A DNA stretch of 30,055 bases from REEB85 sp018971455 (lineage in GTDB: Bacteria; Pseudomonadota; Alphaproteobacteria; Acetobacterales; Acetobacteraceae), in contig JAGWNT010000045.1 in the NCBI GenBank assembly GCA_028871195.1, forward strand, positions 1 through 30,055, in the 5' to 3' direction. The translations under genes and the position numbers were made by a program. The notes under the pieces are model-generated. The model was not told where the DNA came from. It ran no database searches and saw only the letters and a list, made by a program, of their open reading frames with translations. Each line of letters opens with the position of its first letter. The stretch's first letter is position 1. This document shows, in pieces, positions 15,314 to 24,171 of the stretch.

Positions 15314-16048
15314 ATGCTGAGCATCACGACCCTGGTGGTCCTTGGCGGCGCCTTCGGCGGCGGCTTCATCTCCGGCCTGGTCGGCTTCGGCACCGGTTTG
15401 ATGGCGCTCGGCATCTGGCTCTACGTTCTGGCGCCGTCGGCGGCATCCTCGCTGGTGGCGGTCTGCTCCGTGTTGTCCCAGGTGCAGACCATCCCGCTCA
15501 TCTGGCACGCCATCGACCGCCGCCGCATCTGGCCCATGCTGGCAGCGGGCCTGCTCGGTGTGCCGGTCGGCACCCGCCTGCTCTCGTTCATCGATCCGAT
15601 CACCTTCCACCTCGCCATGGGCGGCCTGCTGATCGGCTTCTCGTCCTTCATGCTGTTCGGCCGGCGCGAGACGCGCCTGCTCTGGGGCGGCCAGGCGGCC
15701 GACAGCGCGATCGGCTTCCTCGGCGGCCTTCTGGGCGGGCTCGCCGGTCTGTCGGGGCCGTTTCCCACCATGTGGTCGGCGCTTCGCGGCTGGAGCAAGG
15801 ACGAGCGGCGCGGCGTGATCCAGACCTTCAACCTGACCATCCTCAGCGCCTCGCTGCTGTCGCACGCCGCCGCCGGCCTGCTGACGCGGGATTTCGGACG
15901 CCTCGTGCTGCTCGCCCTGCCCGGCACCGTCGGTGGATCGTGGCTCGGCATCTACGCCTACCGGCGGCTGAGCGACCACCATTTCCACCGCATCGTCCTC
16001 GGCGTGCTCGGCCTCTCCGGGCTCACGCTGCTCTGGAGCAGCCTGTGA
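15314..16048 (+). CDS. TauE/SafE-family membrane permease
   Basis: 244 residues, ATG at 15314 behind GGAGGG. It is strongly hydrophobic with about seven to eight predicted membrane segments. It shows the family's duplicated pattern: GGFISGLVGFGTGLMALGIW in the first half and GGLLGGLAGLSGPFPTMW in the second. Family members move sulfite, sulfoacetate or other organic anions across the inner membrane; the substrate is not readable here. The gene follows the SDR by 42 bases and probably shares its mRNA, so an organic-acid uptake or export coupled to that protein is possible but unproven. Its stop converges with the ATP-grasp gene with 22 bases between and no visible terminator. Confidence 0.9.
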   Translation: MLSITTLVVLGGAFGGGFISGLVGFGTGLMALGIWLYVLAPSAASSLVAVCSVLSQVQTIPLIWHAIDRRRIWPMLAAGLLGVPVGTRLLSFIDPITFHLAMGGLLIGFSSFMLFGRRETRLLWGGQAADSAIGFLGGLLGGLAGLSGPFPTMWSALRGWSKDERRGVIQTFNLTILSASLLSHAAAGLLTRDFGRLVLLALPGTVGGSWLGIYAYRRLSDHHFHRIVLGVLGLSGLTLLWSSL

Positions 16049-16070
16049 CGGCAGCGGCGGCGGCGACGCC

Positions 16071-17201
16071 CTAATCGTTCAGCGGATAGGCGGCCATCAG
16101 CCGCTTCTGCCGCCGCCACAGCGCGGCCAGGGCGCGCAGCCCGGTGCTGCGGTGGCCGCGCGCGCGATTGGCCGCGCCGATGCGCCAGGCGGCGCGGTAA
16201 TGGTGGAACTGCGCCCGCCACGCCTCCCACAGCGAGGTATCGGGGTCCCAGACATGGGTGGCCTCGGAGCCGACGCCGTTGATTTCGATGATGCGGAAAT
16301 CCTCGCCCCGGCGCAGGGCGGCCAGCGAGCCGAAGCGGATGTCGAAACGGCCGAAATGGAACTCCGGCATGGCGCGCGCGATGCGCTCGAAGCACGCGGC
16401 CAATGCCGGCGTCACCTCGGCCGCGCCGTCGCGGAAGATCGAGCCCTTGCAGTGATTGCCGACGAACACCAGCCGCACCGCCTCGCCGGCCGCCGGCACC
16501 TCGTCGAGCCGGGCGGTCAGCCGCGGCAGGAACATCGATGCGATGCGCCCAAAGCGCGTATCGGCGAGGATGAGCTGGCGCAGCGTCGCCCGCCCATCGC
16601 CGGTCACGTGCGGGGCGAATTTCAGCGTGACCGAGCTGATCCGCCCGGTCTCGCTGCCGGGATCGCGAATGTAGAAAATGCCGGCCTCGCCCTCGAGCGG
16701 CACGAATTCCTGCAACACCACGCCCTCGCCGCGCGGAAAGGCGGCGAGATAGGCGTCGAGCGCCGCCGCATTCTCCGCCAGCCGCACGCCGGTGCCGTTG
16801 CAGCCGATATCGGGCTTGACGACCAGCGGGTAGCCGAGCCCCCCGCGCGCCATCGCGGCCTCGGCCGCCGCGAGGTCGCCCGCGCCGGTCGGGCTGGTGG
16901 TCATCGCCGCGTACGGCGCGATGCTCGCCCGCGCCGGCCCCTCGACGAGATCGAGCATGGAGGTCTTGGTCTCGCCGCACAGCCCGCCCGAGACGATGCC
17001 GGGATTGGCCGCGGTGGGCAGCGTCATGTCGCCATAGCGCAGGCCGAGGCCGAGCCATTGCACGACGATCGGCGTGTAGAACATCCAGCCCGGCCAGAAT
17101 TCGAAGAACGAGGCCGCGCGCCCGCCGCGCGCCCGCGCGGGCGAGGCCAGGGAGGAAGCGAGCGGAGCGGCCAGCCCGCTCGTCGGCGCATCAGGCGTCA
17201 T
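16071..17201 (-). CDS. ATP-grasp ligase-like protein with membrane-associated N-terminus
   Basis: 376 residues, ATG at 17201, overlapping the end of the dedA-like gene by 11 bases. After a disordered Ala-rich start, residues about 32-55 are aromatic and hydrophobic (FFEFWPGWMFY onward), suggesting a membrane-associated segment. The ATP-grasp core follows: GYPLVVKPDIGCNGTGV as the nucleotide-binding lysine and glycine-rich loop, GVVLQEFVP as hinge, an RFDIRF element, and the metal-binding EINGVGSEAT near residue 320. Such enzymes join a carboxylate to an amine or thiol using ATP; D-alanine-D-alanine ligase is the best known relative by fold. The acceptor here is unknown. Overlap with the DedA gene implies coupled translation and a joint role at the inner membrane, perhaps in lipid or cell-wall precursor modification (inference). 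Confidence 0.8.
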   Translation of the reverse strand: MTPDAPTSGLAAPLASSLASPARARGGRAASFFEFWPGWMFYTPIVVQWLGLGLRYGDMTLPTAANPGIVSGGLCGETKTSMLDLVEGPARASIAPYAAMTTSPTGAGDLAAAEAAMARGGLGYPLVVKPDIGCNGTGVRLAENAAALDAYLAAFPRGEGVVLQEFVPLEGEAGIFYIRDPGSETGRISSVTLKFAPHVTGDGRATLRQLILADTRFGRIASMFLPRLTARLDEVPAAGEAVRLVFVGNHCKGSIFRDGAAEVTPALAACFERIARAMPEFHFGRFDIRFGSLAALRRGEDFRIIEINGVGSEATHVWDPDTSLWEAWRAQFHHYRAAWRIGAANRARGHRSTGLRALAALWRRQKRLMAAYPLND

Positions 17202-17790
17202 GGCGGCGTACCCGGTGGGTCGTGGCGAGCCGGCCGACCAGGATCAGCGCGATGGCGAAACCGCCGGCGCCGGCCCAGCGCCACGCGCCGAGGTGATCGA
17301 TGAGGAACTGGCCGACGCGCAGGGACACGCCGAACAGCAGGGTGGTCCAGACCAGCGTGGCCAGCACCGCGGCGAGGGCGAATTCGCGGAAGCTGGCGCG
17401 CAGGAAGCCGCACGCGGTGTAAGCGGGCAGCCGCGTTCCGGGCAGGAAACGGCTGGCCAGCACCAGCTTGAACACCCGCCCGCGCAGCCAAGCCTGCCCC
17501 GCCGCCGCCCGCGCCTCCGGCACCAGCCGCGCCGCCCAGGGCAGGCGGCGCGCCAGCATGCCCAGCCCGTAGAGGCCGACATCGCCCAGCGCCACGCCGA
17601 AATAGAGCGCCAGCAGCGCCACCGGCATCGCCACCGCGCCCTCCTGCACCCGCATGGCGGCCAGCACCGTCGCCGCATCCTCGAGCACGAAGGTGCCGAG
17701 CGCGATCGCCACGCCCTGCACCAGCTGGCTCTTGCCCGCAGCCACCAGCAGGGCGGCCACACTGGCCGCGATCGTGGGAGGAATTGTCAC
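17191..17790 (-). CDS. DedA-family (SNARE-associated) inner-membrane protein
   Basis: About 199 residues from the GTG at 17790; a GTG at 17820 would add 10 residues, and the ribosome sites for both are weak. The protein is largely hydrophobic, with about five membrane segments and re-entrant regions. The conserved family elements are present: an acidic residue in FVLEDAATVLAA, a glycine-rich LYFGVALGDVGLYGLG, and the arginine/proline motif SRFLPGTRLPAYTACG. Some DedA proteins have been shown to move undecaprenyl phosphate or other lipids across the inner membrane and to affect proton balance and peptide-antibiotic resistance (family knowledge). It leads a two-gene unit with the ATP-grasp protein. 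The gap to degP contains 69 bases. Confidence 0.85.
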   Translation of the reverse strand: MTIPPTIAASVAALLVAAGKSQLVQGVAIALGTFVLEDAATVLAAMRVQEGAVAMPVALLALYFGVALGDVGLYGLGMLARRLPWAARLVPEARAAAGQAWLRGRVFKLVLASRFLPGTRLPAYTACGFLRASFREFALAAVLATLVWTTLLFGVSLRVGQFLIDHLGAWRWAGAGGFAIALILVGRLATTHRVRRHDA

Positions 17791-17858
17791 ACCACGCCTA
17801 TCGCCCGCCGCAGCTTGCACGCACCTTACGGCGCCGCATGCCCGGCATGGCGCTCCGC

Positions 17859-19358
17859 CTAGCCGGGCTTCCGGTCGGGATTGGCCGCCAGCGAGATCGG
17901 CACCCAGCGCATCCCCTCGCTGGTCTGGATCAGCATCAGCACCGATTTGCGGTCCGCCTTGCGGGCCTGCGCCACGCCGTCGCGCACATCGGCCGGCGAG
18001 TGCACCTCGTGCTGCTGCACCTCGACGATGACGTCCCCCGCCTTGAGGCCGCGATCCGCCGCCGGCGAGGCGCCATCGACGGCCGTGATCAGCACGCCCT
18101 TGGCATCCTGGGCCAGCCGGTACTTCTCGCGCGTCTGCGGCGTGATCTCGATCAGCTTGATCCCGAGATCGGAGAGATCGACGGTCGCCGGCGCGGCCGG
18201 CTGCTCCGGCGTCTTGGCCGAGGCGGTCTTGATGTCCTCCGGCAGCTCGCCAACGGTGGCGGTGAGGTCCACTTGCTTGCCGCCGCGCCAGACCACCACC
18301 GGCACCTCACGGCCGATCTCGGTCTCGGCGACGATGCGCGGCAGGTTGTGCATCTGCTTGATGTCGCGCCCGTTGAATTTGAGGATGATGTCGCCGCTGC
18401 GCAGCCGGGCCTTCGCCGCCGGCCCGCCCTCCGTCACGCCCGCCACCATCGCGCCGGTGGCCTCCTTCAGCCCGACGCTGTCGGCGATGTCCTGCGTCAC
18501 CTCCTGGATGCGCACGCCGAGCCAGCCGCGCCGCGCATGGCCGTATTTGCGCAGCTGGTCCACCACCGTGCGCGCCATGTCGGACGGAATGGAGAAGCCG
18601 ATGCCGATCGAGCCGCCGGAGGGCGAGTAGATCGCCGTGTTGATGCCGATCACCTGGCCGTCCATGTTGAACAGCGGGCCGCCCGAGTTGCCCTTGTTGA
18701 TGGCGGCATCGGTCTGGATGAAATTGTCATAGGGCCCGGCGTCGATGTTGCGCCCGCGCGCGCTGACGATGCCGGCCGTCACCGAGCCGCCGAGGCCGAA
18801 CGGATTGCCGATCGCCAGCACCCAGTCGCCGACGCGCTCCTTCTGCGAATCGCCCCACGGCACTGCGGTCAGCGGCTTGTCGGAATGCACCTGCAGCACC
18901 GCCAGATCGGCCCGCTCGTCATGGCCGATCAGCGTCGCCTTCAGGCTGGTGCCATCCTGCAGGATGACGGTGATCTCGTCGGCGCCGGCGATGACGTGGT
19001 TGTTGGTCACCACGATGCCGGACGGGTCGATGATGAAGCCCGACCCGAGCGCCTGCGCGCGCCGCGCCGGCGGCGGCGCGCCACCGTTCGGGTGGTTGCG
19101 CTGCATGAAATCCTTGAAGAACTGCTCGAAGGGCGAGCCCGGCGGGAACACCGGAATGTCGGGGCCCTGGTTGTCCGCGCCGGCCTTCAGCGTCTGCACG
19201 GACGAAACATTGACCACGCCCGGCAGCAGCCGGGCGGCAAGGTCGGCGAAGCTCTCCGGCGCCGGGCGGGCCTGGGCGGCGCCGAGCAGCACGGGTGCTG
19301 CCATCAGCGGCAGGGCCAGGGCGGCGGCGCGGCAGGTGCGGAGAATGGTCAGACGCAT
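17859..19358 (-). CDS. degP: Do/DegP-type periplasmic serine protease
   Basis: 499 residues, ATG at 19358. A signal peptide is evident (basic start, hydrophobic LALPLMAAPVLLGAAQA). The trypsin-like domain carries the triad His121 (TNNHVIAG), Asp151 (ERADLAVLQ) and Ser225 (NKGNSGGPLF). Between the start and the triad lies an LA-loop-like stretch with proline and Gln/Asn. Two PDZ domains follow, about 275-370 and 400-490, which select unfolded substrates and control assembly into cages. The protein degrades or holds misfolded envelope proteins in the periplasm. It lies 61 bases after hflC in the same direction, making an hflK-hflC-degP unit. In several relatives a small DUF2065 gene sits between hflC and degP; there is no room for it here. 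Confidence 0.95.
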   Translation of the reverse strand: MRLTILRTCRAAALALPLMAAPVLLGAAQARPAPESFADLAARLLPGVVNVSSVQTLKAGADNQGPDIPVFPPGSPFEQFFKDFMQRNHPNGGAPPPARRAQALGSGFIIDPSGIVVTNNHVIAGADEITVILQDGTSLKATLIGHDERADLAVLQVHSDKPLTAVPWGDSQKERVGDWVLAIGNPFGLGGSVTAGIVSARGRNIDAGPYDNFIQTDAAINKGNSGGPLFNMDGQVIGINTAIYSPSGGSIGIGFSIPSDMARTVVDQLRKYGHARRGWLGVRIQEVTQDIADSVGLKEATGAMVAGVTEGGPAAKARLRSGDIILKFNGRDIKQMHNLPRIVAETEIGREVPVVVWRGGKQVDLTATVGELPEDIKTASAKTPEQPAAPATVDLSDLGIKLIEITPQTREKYRLAQDAKGVLITAVDGASPAADRGLKAGDVIVEVQQHEVHSPADVRDGVAQARKADRKSVLMLIQTSEGMRWVPISLAANPDRKPG

Positions 19359-19419
19359 GAACGCAGCTCCCGGGAAATGGGACAGATGTGGTTGCGCGGG
19401 CGCCGCGCCGCAAGCCGCC

Positions 19420-20325
19420 TCATGGCTTCGGCGCGGCCGCGATCGGCGGGGACGCGGCCGGAACGGGCGCGGTGCCGAGCAGATCGAGGAAGCCGTCCCC
19501 CGGCGTCAGCACCAGCCGGTCCTTGCCCGCCGCGAAGGCGGCCCGGTAGGCCTGCAAGGTCCGCCAGACGGAGAAGAAATGCGGGTCGCGCTCGAACGCC
19601 GCGGCATAGGTGGCGATCGCCGTGCCCTCCCCCTCGCCGCGCAGCTTGTCGGCGGTGGCGCGCGCCTGGGCGAGCAGCACGGTGCGCTCGCGCTCGGCAT
19701 TGGCGCGGATGCGGGCCGAGGCCTCCGCCCCCTCGGCACGCGCCTGCGCCGCGACGCGCTGGCGCTCGCTCTGCATGCGCGAGAGAATCGCCTGGGTGTT
19801 CTCCGGCGGCAGGTCGGCGCGGCGGATGCGCACATCGGCAACCGCGATGCCGAAACTCTTCATCTCGCTGTTCACCTGGCCACGGATCAGCGACATGATG
19901 CGGTCGCGGTCCGAGGACAGCACGTTGAGCAGCTGCTCATTGCCCAGCACCCGCCGCAGCGCCGAGGAGACCACCGAGGTCAGCCGCGTGCGAATGGCAT
20001 CCTCGGTCGGCCCGACCGCCTGGTAGTAGAGCAGCGGATTGACGATGCGAAAGCGCGTGAAGCTGTCCACGATGAGCCGGCGCTGGTCGCCGAGAATCAC
20101 CTCCTCGGGCTGCACCTCGTAATCGAGCAGGCGCTTGTCGAAGGGAATCACCGCCTGCACCAGCGGGATCTTGGCGTGCAGCCCCGGCGTGTCGATGACG
20201 CGGACCACCTGGCCGAACTGCGTCACCAGCACCTGCTCGGTCTGGCCCACGGTGAACAGCGTCTCGCTGGCGATGAAGGCCAGCACCACCAGGGCGGCGA
20301 GCCCGGCCAGGGTACCGCGGTTCAT
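19420..20325 (-). CDS. hflC: HflC, subunit of the HflKC modulator of FtsH
   Basis: 301 residues, ATG at 20325. One N-terminal membrane anchor (LAGLAALVVLAFIAS) is followed by an SPFH/band-7 domain with the typical VGQTEQVLVTQFGQVVRV and IDTPGLHAKIP. A long Ala/Arg/Glu-rich helix (about 180-240) forms the cage wall in known structures. HflC pairs with HflK to form a large dome around the FtsH protease and restrict its access to membrane substrates, on the periplasmic side of the inner membrane. The start codon overlaps the hflK stop in an ATGA, implying coupled translation and equal amounts of both proteins. The Pro/Ala-rich tail is short. Confidence 0.96.
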   Translation of the reverse strand: MNRGTLAGLAALVVLAFIASETLFTVGQTEQVLVTQFGQVVRVIDTPGLHAKIPLVQAVIPFDKRLLDYEVQPEEVILGDQRRLIVDSFTRFRIVNPLLYYQAVGPTEDAIRTRLTSVVSSALRRVLGNEQLLNVLSSDRDRIMSLIRGQVNSEMKSFGIAVADVRIRRADLPPENTQAILSRMQSERQRVAAQARAEGAEASARIRANAERERTVLLAQARATADKLRGEGEGTAIATYAAAFERDPHFFSVWRTLQAYRAAFAAGKDRLVLTPGDGFLDLLGTAPVPAASPPIAAAPKP

Positions 20326-21581
20326 GGCGTGGCTCCCTTCACCGGCGCCGGCGCCGGCGGCAGCGCCGCGAGGCCCGGCAATGGCAGGTAGGGCGCGACC
20401 CCCCTGAGCTTGTCGCTCACGATCACCGCCGGGGTGTGCGTCAGGATATCCTGCATGGTCTCGATGTAGAGGCGTTGCAGCGTCACGTCCTTCGCCGCCT
20501 CATAGGCCTTGAGCACCGAGAGGAAGCGCTCGGACTGGCCGGTCGCCTCGGCGATCGAGCTCTGCTTGGCGCCCTCCGCCTCGGCCACCAGGCGCGCCGC
20601 CTCGCCGCGGGCGCGCGGCACGATGTCGTTGTGGTAGGTCTCGGCCTCGTTGCGCATGCGGTCGGCATCGGTGTTGGCCCGCTGCACGTCGCGGAAACTC
20701 TCGATGACCGCAGCCGGCGGATCGACCCGCTGGAGCTGCACCTGGGTGATCTCCACGCCCGAGCCATACTGGTTCATGATCGCCTGCACGCCCTTGGTCA
20801 CGTCGGCCTCGATGCGCGCGCGCGCATCGGTCAGCGCCGGCTGGATCGGCGTGCGGCCGATCACCTCGCGCATCACGCTCTCCGCCACCGCCTTCACCGT
20901 CTCGGCCGGGTGGCGGGTGTTGAACAGGAAGGCCGCCGGGTCGCTGATGCGCCAGAACACGGCGAAATTGATGTCGATGATGTTCTCGTCGCCGGTCAGC
21001 ATCAGGCTCTCGCGCGGCACGTCCTGGGCGGCACTGGCGCCGCCGCCCGCGCCGCCATCGGCGCCCGCAGAGCGGTAGCCGATCTCGACGCGGTTGATGC
21101 GCGTCACCGCCGGACGCAGCACGCTCTCGATCGGCCAGGGCAGGTGGTAGTTCAGCCCCGGATCGGTGCGCCGGTTATAGGCGCCGAAGCGCATCACCAC
21201 GCCCAGCTCGTCGGGCTGCACGTTGTAGAACCCGCTGGCCAGCCAGATGCCGACCAGCACCAGCCCGAGCAGGGCCGCGCCGCGCCCGCCGCTGAACCCG
21301 CCCGCGCCGCCACCGCCGCCCTTGCCGCCGCCACCGCCCCGCCCCGGCATGAGGCCGCGGATGAAGGCCTGGGCCCGGGCGATCAGATCATCCAGATCGG
21401 GCGGCGTTCCGCCCGGCCCGCGCCCGCCACCACCGCCACCCCACGGGCCCTGCGGCCCCTGCGGCCCGCCAGGACGCCGGTTGCCGCCGCCGGGCATGCC
21501 CCAGGGGCCGCTCGGGCCGCCCGAACCGTTCTCGGACGGGCCGCGCGCGGGGCCGTGCAGATCGTCATCATGGAAGGGCAT
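20322..21581 (-). CDS. hflK: HflK, subunit of the HflKC modulator of FtsH
   Basis: 419 residues, ATG at 21581. Residues 1-100 are very rich in Gly and Pro, split by a short helix (PPDLDDLIARAQAFIRGLMP) that is conserved in HflK; then comes a membrane segment at about 101-118 and an SPFH/band-7 domain starting NVQPDELGVVMRFG. Downstream NTRHPAETVKAVAESVMREV and the long Glu/Ala-rich helix match the family. The cytoplasmic glycine-rich head is longer and simpler in composition than in enterobacteria. It forms the dome with HflC around FtsH. It leads the hflK-hflC-degP unit and diverges from mrp with 180 bases between, where control signals for both are expected. Confidence 0.95.
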   Translation of the reverse strand: MPFHDDDLHGPARGPSENGSGGPSGPWGMPGGGNRRPGGPQGPQGPWGGGGGGRGPGGTPPDLDDLIARAQAFIRGLMPGRGGGGGKGGGGGAGGFSGGRGAALLGLVLVGIWLASGFYNVQPDELGVVMRFGAYNRRTDPGLNYHLPWPIESVLRPAVTRINRVEIGYRSAGADGGAGGGASAAQDVPRESLMLTGDENIIDINFAVFWRISDPAAFLFNTRHPAETVKAVAESVMREVIGRTPIQPALTDARARIEADVTKGVQAIMNQYGSGVEITQVQLQRVDPPAAVIESFRDVQRANTDADRMRNEAETYHNDIVPRARGEAARLVAEAEGAKQSSIAEATGQSERFLSVLKAYEAAKDVTLQRLYIETMQDILTHTPAVIVSDKLRGVAPYLPLPGLAALPPAPAPVKGATP

Positions 21582-21761
21582 CGGCGAGGAGCGCTCCAGT
21601 GCTTGGCGCGCCAGTGGTTCGCGCGTCGGTGGCGGTGGTGTAGCCGAGCGCGCGGCGAAAGGCCATTGGCAGGCTCCCCGGCACAGGCCATATGCCGGCC
21701 GATGGCACGCCCGTTCTTCTCACGCCGCTTCCTCTCACACCTGACCCGAGGGCTCCCGCGC
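21582..21761. other. Divergent hflK/mrp intergenic region
   Basis: 180 bases between two start codons. I see no convincing -35/-10 pair, RNA gene or clear operator. A GGAGCGCTCC palindrome lies just upstream of the hflK start and may double as a weak ribosome site. Confidence 0.4.
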
Positions 21762-22871
21762 ATGCGCGAACCGACCACCGCCAGCCTCACCGAGGCGCTG
21801 CGCGCCATCACCGACCCCGCCAGCGGCCGCGACCTGGTCGCCGCCGGCCTGGTCGAAGGCGTGCAGGTCAAGGGCGGGCTGGTCCAGGTCAGCCTGCTGA
21901 CCGACCGCGCCCATGCCGCCGCCATGGAGCCGCTCCGCCGCGAGGTGGAGGCGCTGCTCGCCCGCCAGCCCGGCGTGAAGAACGTCGCCGCGGTGCTGAC
22001 CGCCCACACCCCGGCGCCGCCCCAACCCACTCCCCAAAAACCGGCCGCCCCCCAGGGGAGCGCGACCAAGCCCGCCCTGCTGCCCGGAATCGGCGCCATC
22101 GTCGCGGTCGCCTCCGGCAAGGGCGGCGTCGGCAAATCCACCGTTGCGGTGAACCTCGCCGTCGCCCTGGCCCGCCAGGGCCTGCGCGTCGGCCTCCTCG
22201 ACGCCGACATCTACGGCCCCAGCCTGCCGCGCATGCTCGGCCTCGCCGGCAAGCCGGTGGTGCGCGACGGCCGCATGATCCCGCCCACCGCCTGGGGGCT
22301 CAAGGCGATGTCGATCGGCTTCCTGGTCGAGGAGGAAACGCCGATGATCTGGCGCGGCCCGATGGTGATGGGCGCGCTCGAGCAGATGATGGGCCAGGTC
22401 GAATGGGGCGCGCTCGACATCATGATCGTGGACATGCCGCCCGGCACCGGCGACGCCCAGCTCACCATGGCCCAGCGGGTCAGCCTCGCCGGCGCGGTGA
22501 TCGTCTCCACCCCGCAGGACATCGCGCTGCAGGATGCCCGCCGCGGCCTGCGCATGTTCGAGCGCACCCGCGTGCCGGTGCTCGGGCTGATCGAGAACAT
22601 GTCTTTCTTCTGCTGCCCCGCCTGCGGCACCCGCACCGACATCTTCGGCCATGGCGGCGCCCGCGCCGAGGCGGCCCGGCTGGGCACCGATTTCCTCGGC
22701 GAGATCCCTCTGCTGCTCGACATCCGCACAGCATCGGATGCCGGCACGCCGATCGCCGCCAGCGCCCCGGACAGCCACGCCGCCCAGGCCTACGCGGAGA
22801 TCGCCGCCCGCCTCTGGGCGAAGCTGCAAGGCGCCGCCGCCCCGGCCGCGCCGCGCATCGTCGTCAGCTAG
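21762..22871 (+). CDS. Mrp/ApbC-family iron-sulfur cluster carrier ATPase
   Basis: 369 residues from the ATG at 21762, with GAGG 10 bases upstream; an ATG at 21702 would add a basic stretch unlike the family. Residues about 5-80 form the MIP18/DUF59 domain. A Pro/Ala/Gln linker leads to the deviant Walker A loop GKGGVGKST (119-127), then DADIYGPSLPRMLG, the Walker B-like IVDMPPGTGDAQLT, and near residue 285 the CPAC pair that binds a bridging [4Fe-4S] cluster in the dimer. Such proteins accept clusters and hand them to apo-enzymes in the cytoplasm. Class I fumarase, encoded about 4 kb downstream, is one possible client; that link is inference only. The gene is often named mrp or apbC. Confidence 0.94.
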   Translation: MREPTTASLTEALRAITDPASGRDLVAAGLVEGVQVKGGLVQVSLLTDRAHAAAMEPLRREVEALLARQPGVKNVAAVLTAHTPAPPQPTPQKPAAPQGSATKPALLPGIGAIVAVASGKGGVGKSTVAVNLAVALARQGLRVGLLDADIYGPSLPRMLGLAGKPVVRDGRMIPPTAWGLKAMSIGFLVEEETPMIWRGPMVMGALEQMMGQVEWGALDIMIVDMPPGTGDAQLTMAQRVSLAGAVIVSTPQDIALQDARRGLRMFERTRVPVLGLIENMSFFCCPACGTRTDIFGHGGARAEAARLGTDFLGEIPLLLDIRTASDAGTPIAASAPDSHAAQAYAEIAARLWAKLQGAAAPAAPRIVVS

Positions 22872-22889
22872 CCCCGCCCCGCCGCGCGC

Positions 22890-22918
22890 TTGACATCGGC
22901 GCCCCCGCGCGATCCCGT
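22890..22918 (+). promoter_or_regulatory. Possible promoter for the enolase-superfamily gene
   Basis: A perfect TTGACA (22890-22895) lies 17 bases from TCCCGT (22913-22918), which is a poor -10. The pair is 33 bases before the next ATG. The strong -35 with a weak -10 could mean an activator-dependent promoter, or chance. Confidence 0.3.
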
Positions 22919-22950
22919 CCGGCGCAAACACGCCGCGAAGGTCCTGCCCC

Positions 22951-24159
22951 ATGTCCCGCATCACCGCCCTGCGCACCATCCGCATTGCCGAACGCCCCAA
23001 CCTGATCTGGCTGGAGGTCGAGACCGATGAGGGGCTGGTCGGGCTGGGCGAATCCTTCCGCGGTGCGCAGGCGGTCGAGGCGGCGGTGCACGAGCTGGTG
23101 GCGCCCTGGCTGATCGGCCGCGATGCCCGCCAGATCGAGGCCGTCTCGCGCCAGCTGATGATGCCCTATGTCGGGTTCAACGGCAGCGGGGCGGAAATCC
23201 GCGCCGCCAGCGCCGTCGATATCGCGCTGTGGGACCTCGCCGGCCAGCGCCACCACATTCCCGTCCATGAAGCCCTCGGCGGCGCCGCCCGCCCGGGCAT
23301 CCGCGCCTACAACACCTGCGCCGGCTACGCCTACAACTCCACCAGCCAGTGGCGCCGGTCGGTCGGCGCCACCGACAGCGCCGCCGGCCCCTATGACGAC
23401 CAGGTCGCCTTCACCCGCGATGCCGGCGCACTCGCCGAAAGCCTGCTCGCGGAGGGTTACGCGGCGATGAAGATCTGGCCGTTCGACGTGTTTGCCGAAG
23501 CCACCGGCGGCCACATGATCAGCCTCGCGGACCTCAAATCCGGCCTCGAGCCGTTCCGCAAGATCCGCGCCGCGGTCGGCGAGCGCATCGAGGTGATGTG
23601 CGAGTTGCACAGCCTGTGGGGCAGCCACGCGGCGACGCGCATCTGCCGCGCGCTGGAGGAATACGGCGTGTTCTGGGCCGAGGACCCGATCGGCAAGATG
23701 GACGACGCAAGGAGCCTCGCCGATCTGCGCCGCCAGACCCGCACGCCGATCTGCGGCAGCGAGACGCTCGGCGGCATGGTGCCGTTCCGCGACCTGCTGG
23801 CCGCCGACGCCGTCGATGTGGTGATGCTCGACCTCGCCTGGTGCGGCGGGCTCACGGTGGGGCGCAAGATCGCGGCCCTCGCCGAAGCGCACGCCAAGCC
23901 CGTGGCCCCGCACGACTGCACCGGCCCGGTGACGCTGATGGCCGGGCTGCACCTGGCGACGCACGCGCCAACGGCGATCTTCCAGGAGGTGGTGCGCGCC
24001 ACCCTGGCCACCTGGTATCGCGACCTGGTCACCGTGCTGCCCACCATCCGCGACGGCATGGTCCTCGCCCCCACCGGCGCCGGGCTCGGCACCGCGCTCC
24101 ATCCGGCGGTCCGCCGGCGGCCGGACGCCGTGGTGCGCGAAAGCGGCAAGCCCGCCTAG
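22951..24159 (+). CDS. Mandelate racemase / muconate lactonizing enzyme family protein
   Basis: 402 residues, ATG at 22951 with GAAGG 9 bases upstream. An N-terminal capping domain is followed by a TIM-like barrel. The barrel shows AMKIWPFD (Lys in the second-strand base motif), metal ligands in CELHSLW, WAEDPIGKMDD and GSETLGG, and a C-terminal APHDCTGPVT element with a His in the position of the seventh-strand base. ASAVDIALWDLAGQ is a family signature. Enzymes of this superfamily abstract the proton next to a carboxylate and mostly dehydrate sugar acids; the KIWPFD stretch recalls sugar-acid dehydratases. The specific acid cannot be told. The neighbour on the opposite strand is a ribokinase-like gene, with 12 bases between stops, so a shared sugar theme is possible. 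Confidence 0.88.
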   Translation: MSRITALRTIRIAERPNLIWLEVETDEGLVGLGESFRGAQAVEAAVHELVAPWLIGRDARQIEAVSRQLMMPYVGFNGSGAEIRAASAVDIALWDLAGQRHHIPVHEALGGAARPGIRAYNTCAGYAYNSTSQWRRSVGATDSAAGPYDDQVAFTRDAGALAESLLAEGYAAMKIWPFDVFAEATGGHMISLADLKSGLEPFRKIRAAVGERIEVMCELHSLWGSHAATRICRALEEYGVFWAEDPIGKMDDARSLADLRRQTRTPICGSETLGGMVPFRDLLAADAVDVVMLDLAWCGGLTVGRKIAALAEAHAKPVAPHDCTGPVTLMAGLHLATHAPTAIFQEVVRATLATWYRDLVTVLPTIRDGMVLAPTGAGLGTALHPAVRRRPDAVVRESGKPA

Positions 24160-24171
24160 ACGGCCCCGGGC

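Noticed and set aside
16049..16070. Terminator between TauE/SafE and ATP-grasp genes
   Set aside because: The 22-base gap between converging stops has no inverted repeat of useful length.
20436..21700. Plus-strand open frame running into mrp from within hflK
   Set aside because: The N-terminal part is antisense to hflK and has no family features. Mrp homology starts only at 21762.
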